Shown here piece after piece: positions 1-8,105 of a stretch of DNA of 41,347 nucleotides. The notes below the pieces were generated by a model, which had not been told where the DNA came from, did not search any database, and saw nothing but the letters and a program-made list of their open reading frames with translations. Source of the stretch: Methanothrix sp. (GTDB lineage: Archaea; Halobacteriota; Methanosarcinia; Methanotrichales; Methanotrichaceae); contig JALNZQ010000001.1 of NCBI GenBank assembly GCA_023229165.1, forward strand, positions 1 to 41,347, read 5' to 3'. Position numbers and translations under genes: made by a program. Each line of letters starts with the position of its first letter. Position 1 is the stretch's first letter.

Positions 1-139
1 TGATGAAGTGATACTTTCCCCGGTAAAGAATGTAATTGTCTTCGTCTTGGCTTTCCGTCGGCTTATCGCAGAATATGCAGCCAGCCGGCTTCTTGCTCAA
101 AATGTAATCGATTCTCCAGGGGGCCCATAAATTTTCCAT
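1..139 (-). CDS. HIT-family hydrolase/transferase, N-terminal part (cut by window edge)
   Basis: Reading leftward from an ATG at 139, 46 codons are open to the window edge. The N-terminus contains ENLWAPWRIDYI, then GCIFCD, then NYILYRGKYHF, the typical opening of histidine-triad (HIT) proteins of the Ap4A phosphorylase/hydrolase branch. The Cys-x2-Cys pair near residue 22 is seen in many of them. The histidine triad itself lies outside the window. A strong Shine-Dalgarno (GGAG) lies about 6 bases upstream. The start is one base past the purN stop, so it is the last visible gene of the DUF1786-bud32-purN run. Family call is by motif recognition; the nucleotide substrate cannot be told. Confidence 0.8.
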   Translation of the reverse strand, partial: MENLWAPWRIDYILSKKPAGCIFCDKPTESQDEDNYILYRGKYHFI

Positions 140-140
140 G

Positions 141-764
141 TTATTTCTCCTCTCTTTGCCAGACGAGCTTTCTACCCAGTATCTCGGGCCTTCCCTCTAT
201 AAACATCTTTATCGCCTTGGGGTAGGCTTTGTACTCCGCTCTCTGGATCCGGGCCTTGAGGCTATCGTGGGTATCGTTCTCCAAAACGGGCACCGGCCTC
301 TGGTAGACAATGGGGCCGTGGTCTACATCCTCATCCACGATATGAACGGTTGTTCCCGTCCATTTTACTCCGTACGCCAGAGCCTGGGAGAAGGCATCCA
401 TGCCCCGAAATGAGGGCAAAAGGGCGGGATGAATATTCAGAATCCTGTCCTTGTAATGGCGAACGAATAGGGGTGATAAAATCCTCATGTAGCCGGTGAG
501 GATCACCAACTCTGCGCCCTTCGCCTCCAGTTGGGCAATGAGCAATTGATCGTACTCCTCTCGGCTGAGGTGGGTCGGATCGATAAAATGGGCGGGAACG
601 CAAAACTCCTTTGCGATCTTGAGGGCCCCTGCATCCGGCTGATCGGTGAGAACTATTCCCACACGGGCGGGCAGCCGACAGCTGCGCTCTTCTTGTAGAA
701 TGTAGCGCAAATTCTCTCCCCTGCCCGAGGATATGACGCCTAAAGTTGCTGATGATGGTTTCAC
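141..764 (-). CDS. purN: Phosphoribosylglycinamide formyltransferase PurN
   Basis: Transfers a formyl group from 10-formyl-tetrahydrofolate to GAR in purine synthesis, in the cytoplasm. The 207-residue protein has the family length. Visible motifs are the N-terminal phosphate-binding SSGRGENL, LTGYMRIL, the catalytic region NIHPALLPSFRG (Asn and His of the active site) and the later GTTVHIVDEDVDHGPIV with the catalytic Asp. The start is GTG at 764 and overlaps the stop of bud32 in a GTGA, indicating translational coupling. A HIT-family gene follows one base after its stop. Many methanogens use formate-dependent steps elsewhere in this pathway; whether this enzyme uses folate or a methanopterin derivative cannot be read from the sequence. 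Confidence 0.92.
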   Translation of the reverse strand: MKPSSATLGVISSGRGENLRYILQEERSCRLPARVGIVLTDQPDAGALKIAKEFCVPAHFIDPTHLSREEYDQLLIAQLEAKGAELVILTGYMRILSPLFVRHYKDRILNIHPALLPSFRGMDAFSQALAYGVKWTGTTVHIVDEDVDHGPIVYQRPVPVLENDTHDSLKARIQRAEYKAYPKAIKMFIEGRPEILGRKLVWQREEK

Positions 765-1333
765 AGGTATCTGCCTCGTGCCTTGATCTCCTTGACCCTC
801 TGCAAGACCGCATCTGCCTGTGGATTGGTTCTAGTGTATCCGGCCACAAATGCCTCCATCAATTCCTGGGGCTGGTCGTGCGTGCTCTCCAGGGTCTGAA
901 AGTATACATGCACATCCACTCCCTGCGCTTCCACGGTTTTTTCGTAAAATGACAGGCCGAAGTCGATGAGACATATCTTGCCGCGTGTGATTATCATATT
1001 GGAGGTGGTCAGGTCCCCATGAATAATTCCGCCTCGGTGCAGTTTTCCCACCGTTTCCCCGACCATCTCGGAGAGCTCCTGGTTGATGATATCCTTGATC
1101 TTCTCGCCCACAATTCTCTCCATCTTCAGCACAAAGCGGGATACATCGCAAATGATGGGCGTGAGGACCCCGTGCCTGCGGGCGTCGGACATTATCCTTG
1201 CTTCCCGCAGGGTTCTCTCCTGCCGAATACGTTCATCGAGCGCCGGCTGTCGGTAGCTTTTGGCATGCCGCTCCTTCTTTACGACTCCATTCTCAAGAGT
1301 GATGACCGCTTCTGCGCCTCTGCCTATCTCCAT
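761..1333 (-). CDS. bud32: Bud32/PRPK-type kinase of the KEOPS complex (stand-alone)
   Basis: Small atypical protein kinase/ATPase of KEOPS, which makes the t6A modification in ANN-decoding tRNAs. The 190 residues open with GRGAEAVI (glycine-rich strand and nucleotide loop), have KKERHAKSYRQPALDERIRQERTLREARIM in pieces typical of Bud32, the catalytic loop IHGDLTTSNMI (Asp and Asn), and the metal-binding IDFGLS. In many methanogens Bud32 is fused to Kae1; here it stands alone and no Kae1 domain is adjacent. It overlaps the DUF1786 gene by 10 bases upstream and purN downstream, so all are probably co-transcribed. The ATG at 1333 is the first start in frame after the upstream gene end. Confidence 0.9.
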   Translation of the reverse strand: MEIGRGAEAVITLENGVVKKERHAKSYRQPALDERIRQERTLREARIMSDARRHGVLTPIICDVSRFVLKMERIVGEKIKDIINQELSEMVGETVGKLHRGGIIHGDLTTSNMIITRGKICLIDFGLSFYEKTVEAQGVDVHVYFQTLESTHDQPQELMEAFVAGYTRTNPQADAVLQRVKEIKARGRYL

Positions 1334-2361
1334 AAATCCTCTTTTTGTTTCCAGGCCTTGACCAGGCCGATACAGCCTGTGATCATCATATCTCCACCGG
1401 GAGATGCCGCCATCGCGCCCTTCAGGGCTCTGCTGGAGAGAAACGTCTGTCGGCGAGGTCCGGTGACGAGCGTCGTGCCCACTTTATCGGGAACACTATC
1501 GATGTAGGCCCCATGGCCACCATCCTCGAATACCTCGCTGCTTTTTAATGTTCCGTTGCACAGCTTTTCTGTAAATTCTCGCAGCTTTTCCGGGGAAAGC
1601 TCCGAGGTGTGGTGCTCGAATATGCCTGTGATCCTGTCCTCGGCCAGCAGGGCGGCCACAGTATGGCCGTTTCCGAAATTGATGATGAGTGCGGGCGACG
1701 CGTCCGGCAAATCGAGAGCTGCACCAAAGATCGCTGCCGGGCCGGTGTCCATGAGAAGCGGCTGTATTCCCGCGCCTTCCAGGGCACCTTGGACAGCCAG
1801 CATTCTGGTCATGGCCGCCGGAGGCTGCCTGTAGGCGAAAGCCTCCAGTCTTCCGCCTGAGCGGATTGCGGCAGCCAGATGCTCAATTCGAACCAGCCGG
1901 TTTGATCGATCGGGGGAGTAGCCATGGTCCTGTACGGCCACAGCCATATCTGCGGGCAGAGCAATGTCGAAGATCTGCAAGGCATGAGATAGAGCGGCAA
2001 TGTCTATGTCCCCAGTCTCGATGACCTGCGCACCGCAGGGTGCCTCCTCCTGAATCGTGACACCTAAGGCCGCCACGCGCTCCTGATTATCATTTATGGT
2101 TGCTGCCGCCGACGGCGTGGCGTAAACTCGCAGTCCAGCAGCCAGGTGCCATCTTACGGCTGTTGTAGAGGCTCCGCCTCCCATGGTCGGTCCGCGCAGG
2201 AATACATCCTTGCCTGCCAGACGGGCTCTGTTTATCCTGTTTCCCACCAGCACGGTTTGGCTGGGCAAAACCATCTTGGTCGAGCCTTCCAGGGACACGT
2301 CCTCCGAATAGAGCAGAATGTCCTGGGTGCCTGCTCCCACATCAATTGCCAAAAGCGACAT
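1324..2361 (-). CDS. DUF1786-family protein with ASKHA-like nucleotide-binding start
   Basis: 345 residues, conserved in methanogens and of unknown function. The N-terminus LLAIDVGAGTQDILLY resembles the first phosphate loop of actin/Hsp70/sugar kinase (ASKHA) ATPases, and FGNGHTVAAL near residue 225 resembles a second phosphate motif. GPTMGGGAST is a further glycine-rich stretch. I recognise it as the DUF1786 family from this arrangement. It begins the leftward run DUF1786-bud32-purN-HIT and overlaps bud32 by 10 bases. Start ATG at 2361 has a GGATGA-like ribosome site just upstream. It faces moaB across a 50-base divergent gap. An ATP-dependent role is inferred from the fold motif only. Confidence 0.75.
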   Translation of the reverse strand: MSLLAIDVGAGTQDILLYSEDVSLEGSTKMVLPSQTVLVGNRINRARLAGKDVFLRGPTMGGGASTTAVRWHLAAGLRVYATPSAAATINDNQERVAALGVTIQEEAPCGAQVIETGDIDIAALSHALQIFDIALPADMAVAVQDHGYSPDRSNRLVRIEHLAAAIRSGGRLEAFAYRQPPAAMTRMLAVQGALEGAGIQPLLMDTGPAAIFGAALDLPDASPALIINFGNGHTVAALLAEDRITGIFEHHTSELSPEKLREFTEKLCNGTLKSSEVFEDGGHGAYIDSVPDKVGTTLVTGPRRQTFLSSRALKGAMAASPGGDMMITGCIGLVKAWKQKEDLWR

Positions 2362-2411
2362 AGATCATCCTTCACGGGAATAATTTTATCCCAGGCCATT
2401 AAGGAAATAGC

Positions 2412-2885
2412 ATGATCATAGATGTAGTGGTCGCGAGCACATCCCGCTTTCAAAAGTTTGGGCCGGCGAGCTCTCCGGCGGAGGCGGAGGACCTTTCAGG
2501 CAAGGTGATCTTGGAGAAAATTAAAGCGGCAGGACATATCGCCCGCTACGCCCTTTTGCCGGACGGCTTTGTGCTGCGGGAGGCTGTGGAAAAAAGCGAT
2601 GCAGACGCCATAATCATCTGTGGTGGCACAGGGCTTACTCATCTGGACTTGACCCTGGAAGCCATTGAGCCGCTCTTTGAAAAGACGCTTCCCGGCTTTG
2701 GTGAGATCTTTCGCTACAAAAGCCTGGATGAGGTGGGCTATCGCGCCATGCTCACAAGGGCAGCGGCGGGAGTTTATCATGGCAGGCCGGTCTTCTGTTT
2801 GCCAGGATCGCCCGGCGCAGCGCGTCTGGGTGTGGATCTCATCCTCGTGGAAATAGAGCATATTCTTGGGCATATTCGGGAATAA
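2412..2885 (+). CDS. moaB: Molybdopterin adenylyltransferase-type protein MoaB/MogA
   Basis: 157 residues of the MoaB/MogA fold that adenylylates molybdopterin before metal insertion in Mo/W cofactor synthesis. Visible motifs are ICGGTGLTHLDLT (cofactor-binding GGTG), LPGFGEIFRYKS and the C-terminal LPGSPGAARLGVDLI. Methanogens need the cofactor for formylmethanofuran dehydrogenase, which gives the likely destination. The gene is monocistronic by position: divergent from DUF1786 and separated from the CBS operon by a 108-base gap with its own TATA element. AAGGA lies just upstream of the ATG. MoaB and MogA cannot be separated from motifs alone. Confidence 0.9.
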   Translation: MIIDVVVASTSRFQKFGPASSPAEAEDLSGKVILEKIKAAGHIARYALLPDGFVLREAVEKSDADAIIICGGTGLTHLDLTLEAIEPLFEKTLPGFGEIFRYKSLDEVGYRAMLTRAAAGVYHGRPVFCLPGSPGAARLGVDLILVEIEHILGHIRE

Positions 2886-2936
2886 AATTTAAAAAATAAT
2901 ATCAATCCTATTACTTTCCATTGGGCCGCAGTAGCC

Positions 2937-2944
2937 TTTTATAT
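2937..2944 (+). promoter_or_regulatory. Candidate TATA box of the CBS-protein operon
   Basis: TTTTATAT lies 50 bases upstream of the first CBS gene in an otherwise AT-rich gap after moaB. An archaeal TATA box here would place the transcript start near 2965-2970 and leave a short leader containing the GGGAG ribosome site at about 2979. Position and composition are seen; function is inferred. Confidence 0.5.
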
Positions 2945-2993
2945 CATTAGCACTCTGATAAGGATATAGAGCTATTAGGGAGAAGATTGGCCA

Positions 2994-3485
2994 ATGGAGA
3001 CAGAGATTCCAGTGCGAGATATCATGACCCGGCCGGTGATCACAGCCGATGCCGAGCTGGACATTTTAAGCGCTGCCAAAAAGATGGGCTCGGCCAACGT
3101 GGGAAGTCTGATTATAGTATCCGGCAATAAGCCCACTGGCATTCTGACGGAAAGGGATCTGGTAAAGAAGGTCTTAGCCCAGGGAATAGATCCCAGAAGT
3201 TTAAAGGTGGCAGAGATCATGAGCGCACCCGTTGTTTCCATTGAACCGGATGCCAGCTTACGTGAAGCTGCATCCTTGATGCTCCGCTCTGGTGTAAAGC
3301 GGCTGCCCGTGATCTTCCAAGGAAAGCTCGTGGGTATAATTACAGATACGGATCTTGTCTCTGGGTCCTCCCTCGGTTTGAATGAGATTTTAAGCGATCT
3401 ATTGGAGATGCACCGAGAGAGCATTCATTTAGAACAGCCTCGAGGGGTGGTGCGTGGAATCTGTGAGGTTTGCAGCCAGCTCTAA
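2994..3485 (+). CDS. Two-CBS protein with C-terminal zinc ribbon cut by an in-frame TAA
   Basis: 163 residues with two CBS motifs: VRDIMTRPVITADAELDIL...TGILTERDLVKK and VAEIMSAPVVSIEPDASLREA...VGIITDTDLV. CBS pairs usually bind adenine nucleotides and act as energy-state sensors. The tail reads RGICEVCSQL and stops at TAA 3483-3485. Continuing in the same frame gives 20 more residues, DTLESVNGELLCWSCRDGKR, then TAA at 3546. The pieces together form a normal Cys-x2-Cys ... Cys-x2-Cys zinc ribbon, so the stop removes the second metal pair. It is one substitution from sense, for example TCA (Ser). It could be a true nonsense mutation, a sequence error or readthrough. First gene of the CBS operon; GGGAG ribosome site upstream. 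Confidence 0.85.
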   Translation: METEIPVRDIMTRPVITADAELDILSAAKKMGSANVGSLIIVSGNKPTGILTERDLVKKVLAQGIDPRSLKVAEIMSAPVVSIEPDASLREAASLMLRSGVKRLPVIFQGKLVGIITDTDLVSGSSLGLNEILSDLLEMHRESIHLEQPRGVVRGICEVCSQL

Positions 3486-3584
3486 GATACCCTGGAGAGC
3501 GTGAATGGAGAGTTGCTCTGCTGGAGTTGCAGGGACGGAAAAAGGTAAGAAATATCATTATTGCTGGACAGCAGGGGAATAACA

Positions 3585-4361
3585 ATGTTAGTAGATGATA
3601 TTTTGTCCAGAGATCCTCTATACGTCGAGGATTCCACTTTTCTGACCAAAGCGCGTCAGATGATCCGAGACAACCATGTGCGCGGATTGCCGGTTGTGAA
3701 TAGCAAAGGCATAGTTGTCGGAATCGTAACCAATCAGGATATGCTGCGCGTGACCTCGACCAAGTCGAATGTGACTGTATCGGGCTATGTGGTGCCGGTT
3801 CCTAACGTGACGGGGCGGATGAATATTCTTGACGCTGCCAAGCTCATGCTCAAGGAAAAGATAACTTTGTTGCCCGTAGTCGAGTCCGAGGAGACGCCTA
3901 AGCTATTGGGGGTTGTTAGCCTCTTGGACGTGTTTAAGAATATCGATTTAGAGAAGGCGCCAGATAGGCCGGTATCTGAGATTATGACCAGCAAAGTTGT
4001 AACCACCCGCCCCGATGATCCCGTAACCAAGATTTGGGATCTGATGGTCGAGAAGGACTACACAGGCCTTCCGGTGGTCAAGGACGGCAAGCTCACAGGA
4101 ATGATCACTCGATTTGATATGCTGAAAGGCCCAGCTCGGATCGGCAAGGAGGGTGAGAGAAGGTCGGCGGACTCGATGCAGATGCCTGTAGAGAAATTTA
4201 TGAGTTCACCATTGTATAGCGTAAAGCCTGAAGATAGCGTGCGGACAGCCATAGAGCTGATGCTCAAGCACGACGTGGGCAGAATGTCCGTGGTGGACGA
4301 AGGAAAGCTCGTGGGAATTGTGGATAGAAACGATTTGATCAAAAGCTACCTTGGTGAGTGA
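3585..4361 (+). CDS. Four-CBS-domain protein
   Basis: 258 residues built from four CBS motifs in two tandem (Bateman) pairs: LVDDILSRDPLYVEDST..GIVTNQDML; VPVPNVTGRMNILDAA..GVVSLLDVF; VSEIMTSKVVTTRPDDP..GMITRFDML; VEKFMSSPLYSVKPEDS..GIVDRNDLI. No catalytic domain is attached, so it is probably a nucleotide-sensing regulator, partner unknown. I chose ATG 3585 rather than TTG 3561 because AGGGG lies about 6 bases before the ATG and the TTG has no ribosome site. The next gene starts 3 bases after its stop. Confidence 0.88.
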   Translation: MLVDDILSRDPLYVEDSTFLTKARQMIRDNHVRGLPVVNSKGIVVGIVTNQDMLRVTSTKSNVTVSGYVVPVPNVTGRMNILDAAKLMLKEKITLLPVVESEETPKLLGVVSLLDVFKNIDLEKAPDRPVSEIMTSKVVTTRPDDPVTKIWDLMVEKDYTGLPVVKDGKLTGMITRFDMLKGPARIGKEGERRSADSMQMPVEKFMSSPLYSVKPEDSVRTAIELMLKHDVGRMSVVDEGKLVGIVDRNDLIKSYLGE

Positions 4362-4363
4362 AG

Positions 4364-5341
4364 ATGAGCAAAGGGCCAACAACGGGAAAAGAAGTAACAA
4401 GGATTCCACAAAAGAACGATCGCATGCCTGTAGCCCCCGGATCGGGGGATCGAGGACCTTTACAATTCGACTCCCGGCACGCCAAGCGGGCGAGTGACGT
4501 AGTAGGTGTAGCCTCGCCTGATGTCGTCACAGTTCCGCCCACTACTACCATCATGAGCGCCATAAAGACCATGACCTTCTATGGCTTCTCCCGGCTTCCT
4601 GTCGCTGATCCAGGCACAAAGAGGCTGATTGGCTTTGTGACCTCTGTAGACGTTGTGGACTTTCTGGGCGGGGGACTGCGGCACAATCTCTTGCGAGAAA
4701 AGTATGGCGGAAACATCTTCACCGCTATAAATGCCGATATCACAGAGATCATGAGCACGCGCCTCACCTATGCCAGTGACAAAGCCTCTTTAAATGACGT
4801 TTTGAAGTTGATGTATGAGAAGAACGTGGGCGGACTGCCCATAGTTGATGAGGATATTCGCATCAAGGCCATAATCACTGAAGAGGACTTTGTGCGCTTT
4901 TGCCGGGGACTGGATACCGGCCTTTGCGTAGAGGCCTTCATGAGCCCCCATGTGGTGACGGCGCCGGCGCAGACCACGATCGAGAAGATGACCAGGATGA
5001 TCATCCAGAAGGGCTTCCGTCGCATGCCGGTAGTGCAGGATGGAGTTCTCATGGGCATGGTCACAGCTTCGGATATCATGAAATATCTGGGTAGCGGAGA
5101 TGCTTTTGAAAAGGTGGTTACCGGTGACATCGGTGAGGTAATGAATCAGCCCATCAAGAGCCTGATCAAGAGAGGCTTGCTTGTCACGGAGAAGAAAGCT
5201 GACCTGGGCCAGGCGGCCAGGAAGATGATGGACAACGGCATTGGATCTCTGCCTGTTATGGACAAGGGATCTTTAGTCGGCATTCTGACGGAGAGAGACT
5301 ACGTGAGGGCGTTAGCCGAGAACAGAGGTATTCTAGCATGA
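4364..5341 (+). CDS. Four-CBS-domain protein with basic N-terminal extension
   Basis: 325 residues. About 45 residues of low-complexity, basic sequence precede four CBS motifs: ASPDVVTVPPTTTIMSAI..GFVTSVDVV; ITEIMSTRLTYASDKASLNDVL..AIITEEDFV; VEAFMSPHVVTAPAQTT..GMVTASDIM; and a last motif with a longer insertion, IGEVMNQPIKSLIKRGLLVTEKKA..GILTERDYV. Start ATG 4364 is preferred over GTG 4358 because GGTGAG overlaps the end of the preceding gene at the right distance. Its stop overlaps the next gene in ATGA. Nucleotide binding is the family expectation; no effector domain is visible. Confidence 0.87.
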   Translation: MSKGPTTGKEVTRIPQKNDRMPVAPGSGDRGPLQFDSRHAKRASDVVGVASPDVVTVPPTTTIMSAIKTMTFYGFSRLPVADPGTKRLIGFVTSVDVVDFLGGGLRHNLLREKYGGNIFTAINADITEIMSTRLTYASDKASLNDVLKLMYEKNVGGLPIVDEDIRIKAIITEEDFVRFCRGLDTGLCVEAFMSPHVVTAPAQTTIEKMTRMIIQKGFRRMPVVQDGVLMGMVTASDIMKYLGSGDAFEKVVTGDIGEVMNQPIKSLIKRGLLVTEKKADLGQAARKMMDNGIGSLPVMDKGSLVGILTERDYVRALAENRGILA

Positions 5342-6195
5342 TAAAGAAAGTCAAAGATTACATGAGCGCTCCCATTTATGTCATTGAGCGAAACGAGCCT
5401 ATCCAAAGAGCCAGGAATCTGATGTTCAAGTACGCCATTGGCAGATTGCCTGTAATGGACGCCGGCAAGCTGGTGGGCATCGTAACCAAGTACGACATCA
5501 CCAATCGGCTCAACCAGGCGTCTCCTGAGTGGCGCAGAAGGCCCATAGACAAGGTACCCATCCAGGTGGTAATGACGGAGAAGCCCCTCACCATATTCCC
5601 CGATGCCACCATGCCTCAGGCAGCAGAGATTCTCATAGAAAACGGCATTAGCGGCCTGCCGGTCGAACGCGATGGCGAGATCGTGGGCATGATCACATCT
5701 CGGGACATAATGAAGTACTTCTCCGAGCAGGATCTCAAAGCGACCGTAGGAGACATGATGAGCCGGAATGTGCTGCGTGTGCACCGCCACCATACCATCG
5801 GCCACGTCCTGGAAGAGATGAATGTGCAAGGTCAGGGCCGTGCCTTGGTCTACGAGGACAATACGACTCCTGTGGGCATTGTGACCCGCTCCGGTCTTAC
5901 ATTTTCCGAGATAATGGGGCCGAAGGACGAGATGGAGACCAAGAACGTCAAGATGACCCGAAAAGAGAGCCCTGCCGGCAGAAAGCAGTACCGCTATGTA
6001 AAGCAGATGCCTTTTGTGGCGGAGGATATAATGACCTCGCCCATTTTTACCATCGGCTCGGAGATTAAGGCAGTGCAGGCGAGCCAGACCCTGGTGGAGA
6101 AGAATATCATTGGCATGCCGGTGATGGACAAGAATGAAGTAGTAGGCTACTTCTCCGCCGATGAGATCATCGCAGAGGTTGGGAGGTGGAAGTAA
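5338..6195 (+). CDS. Four-CBS-domain protein
   Basis: 285 residues with four CBS motifs: VKDYMSAPIYVIERNEP..GIVTKYDIT; VVMTEKPLTIFPDATMPQAA..GMITSRDIM; VGDMMSRNVLRVHRHHT..GIVTRSGLT; and, after a lysine-rich linker near residue 205, EDIMTSPIFTIGSEIKAVQAS..GYFSADEII. The last motif departs from the usual GIVT ending. The gene begins within the stop of the previous one (ATGA) and its stop overlaps the ATG of the next by one base, so translation along the operon is tightly coupled. Confidence 0.87.
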   Translation: MIKKVKDYMSAPIYVIERNEPIQRARNLMFKYAIGRLPVMDAGKLVGIVTKYDITNRLNQASPEWRRRPIDKVPIQVVMTEKPLTIFPDATMPQAAEILIENGISGLPVERDGEIVGMITSRDIMKYFSEQDLKATVGDMMSRNVLRVHRHHTIGHVLEEMNVQGQGRALVYEDNTTPVGIVTRSGLTFSEIMGPKDEMETKNVKMTRKESPAGRKQYRYVKQMPFVAEDIMTSPIFTIGSEIKAVQASQTLVEKNIIGMPVMDKNEVVGYFSADEIIAEVGRWK

Positions 6196-6974
6196 TGCAG
6201 GTAAAGGATATCATGAGCGAGCCCGTTACCATCGACAAATCAGAGAGACTGGGCAATGCTCTGGATCTGATGGAGAAAAATGATCTGAGAAGGCTCCTGG
6301 TAACCAACAAAGACAAGATGGGCGGCATAATCACCATGAGGCAGATTGCTCGCGTTCTGGGAACACGAAAATCCCTGGGAATGCCCGCCTCCTCTCTGCA
6401 TGTGGCGTCTGCCACCATGGACGCCGTAATCAAGGTCCTCCCGGATATGGATGTGCAGGATGCCATGGTCCTCTTGCAGAAGACCGGCGTTCTGGTGGCA
6501 ATGGATGGCGAGAAGGTCCTGGGCTGGGTTCGGCCCAGAGAGATACTGGCGGCTGTAAATGTAAGCGGCATGGCATCCGACGCCATGCGTTTTCCCCTCA
6601 CCTCTAACCCAAACGACCGGCTGGTTCATGCTCGGCGCATGATGCTGGATAGAGGCGTAGGAAGGCTTCCTGTGGTGGAGGGTGGCCGGCTGGTGGGCAT
6701 AATATCAGAAAGGGATGTGGCCAAGTCTCTGCGTGCCTTCCGGGATCTGAACGATACTGCCAGCAAGCAATACGCGCGCATCTACAACCTCTTGGTCTCC
6801 GATGTGATGACTCATGATGTGAAGTACGTCTATGCCGATACTCCTCTGGATGAGGTCAAGAAGATCATTCTAACCGAAAACAGAGGCGGCCTGCCCGTTC
6901 TCAATCGTAGGGAAGAGGTCGTGGGCATGATCACCAGGCGGTCCGTCTTGGATTATCTGGTGAGGACCGGATGA
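6195..6974 (+). CDS. Four-CBS-domain protein, second motif degenerate
   Basis: 259 residues. Motif 1 is VKDIMSEPVTIDKSERLGNAL; motif 2 is degenerate (VASATMDAVIKVLPDMDVQDAM..GWVRPREIL, lacking the usual IMT start and GIV); motifs 3 (DAMRFPLTSNPNDRLVHA..GIISERDVA) and 4 (VSDVMTHDVKYVYADTP..GMITRRSVL) are normal. ATG 6195 is chosen over GTG 6186 because GGGAGGTGG at 6181-6189 is an excellent ribosome site 5 bases before it. The stop overlaps the RNA ligase start in ATGA, which links the CBS array to RNA repair. Confidence 0.87.
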   Translation: MQVKDIMSEPVTIDKSERLGNALDLMEKNDLRRLLVTNKDKMGGIITMRQIARVLGTRKSLGMPASSLHVASATMDAVIKVLPDMDVQDAMVLLQKTGVLVAMDGEKVLGWVRPREILAAVNVSGMASDAMRFPLTSNPNDRLVHARRMMLDRGVGRLPVVEGGRLVGIISERDVAKSLRAFRDLNDTASKQYARIYNLLVSDVMTHDVKYVYADTPLDEVKKIILTENRGGLPVLNRREEVVGMITRRSVLDYLVRTG

Positions 6975-8092
6975 ATCTGGCAAGAGTTGCACAGAGACTG
7001 GGAATAACGGAGTGCAGGCTGCAAGGCCTGCAAGAGACTATAATCAGAGAATCTGCCTGGCCTGAGCCTCGTTTGCTTCGGTTTGAAAAAGAGACCTCGG
7101 GGATCGAGGCCGGGACAGTTATTTTTGAAAACGGCGAGATCGTTTTTGGCTATCCCAAGATCCGTCGTCCTCTCATGCTTGCCGCTGCGATAAAGCGGCA
7201 TTTTTCCGATATTGTGGCTGTGGAGGAGAAGATGAACGGCCATAATGTGCGCATCCTTTCTTTAAACGGTGAGATTGTGGCCCTCACCAGGGGCGGTTTT
7301 ATCTGTCCTTATTCCACGGAGGTGGCGCGCCGGCTTATACCAGAGAGCGTGTTCGAAAAGCACCCCCATAGGGTTTTATGCGGCGAGATGGTTGGCCCGG
7401 AAAATCCCTATGTAGCCAATGACATCTATCCTACGGACAGCATTGACTTTTATCTCTTCGATATAGCCGAAAAGAACCACCGGGGAACTTTGGGCGTGCA
7501 CAAAACCCATGAATTCGCCCAGGAGTTCGGCCTGTTGGCTACGGCCTTTTTTGGCGAGTTTCGTAAGGAGAGCGCCGCAGAGAGGATCAAGCAGATCGTG
7601 ATCAAGCTTGGCCGTCAGGGGCGCGAGGGCGTGGTGATGAAAGACCCGGAAAATATTGTGCCGCCGCTAAAGTATACCAGCTCCAAGACCAATTGCAGTG
7701 ACCTGGCCGTGGCATTTCGATACTATAACGACTATGCTCTGGACTTTTTTGTCTCCCGGGCGGTGCGAGAGGGCTATCAGTCTGTGGAGTGGAACGAGTC
7801 GGAAGAGGAGAGACGGGCGAGGGCTCTGTCTTTGGGCGAGAGCATTCTTTTGCCTTTGGTCGATACCATAAAGAGTGCGCAGCAGGGCGAAAATATTGTG
7901 CAGAAGGTGCAGATCAGGGTGAAAAGCCTGCAGACGGCCAGAGATTTTGAGTATCACCTCCGGAGAAGCGGCATTCGCACCATCTTCGAGCCTCCCGAGC
8001 CCGACGACGGCGGCTATTTGATACGAATAACCAAGCTTGTCATGAGCACAAACGATAAAACCCAGGCGCTCCTGGAAGGGGAGATGTGGTAG
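6971..8092 (+). CDS. ATP-dependent RNA ligase, archaeal Rnl3 family
   Basis: 373 residues, the usual length of the archaeal homodimeric RNA ligases typified by the Methanothermobacter enzyme. Motif I is EEKMNGHNVRI with the adenylylated lysine at about residue 87. Later come CGEMVGPENPY (motif III region), REGVVMKDP (motif IV) and KYTSSK (motif V). The family seals 5'-phosphate and 3'-OH RNA ends and can circularise RNA; its natural substrate is unsettled. The helical C-terminus fits the dimerisation domain. It is translationally coupled to the four-CBS protein upstream and is followed after 13 bases by the LOR/SDH gene. Confidence 0.9.
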   Translation: MNLARVAQRLGITECRLQGLQETIIRESAWPEPRLLRFEKETSGIEAGTVIFENGEIVFGYPKIRRPLMLAAAIKRHFSDIVAVEEKMNGHNVRILSLNGEIVALTRGGFICPYSTEVARRLIPESVFEKHPHRVLCGEMVGPENPYVANDIYPTDSIDFYLFDIAEKNHRGTLGVHKTHEFAQEFGLLATAFFGEFRKESAAERIKQIVIKLGRQGREGVVMKDPENIVPPLKYTSSKTNCSDLAVAFRYYNDYALDFFVSRAVREGYQSVEWNESEEERRARALSLGESILLPLVDTIKSAQQGENIVQKVQIRVKSLQTARDFEYHLRRSGIRTIFEPPEPDDGGYLIRITKLVMSTNDKTQALLEGEMW

Positions 8093-8105
8093 AAGGCCAA
8101 AGCTT

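Noticed and set aside
3483..3485. Pyrrolysine or selenocysteine readthrough at internal stops
   Set aside because: The stops in the CBS and RelE-like genes are TAA, while those systems use TAG and TGA; no recoding structure is seen.
4460..5829. Long minus-strand frames opposite the CBS genes
   Set aside because: Antisense shadows of GC-rich coding DNA; the plus-strand proteins have clear CBS motifs and the minus frames have none.
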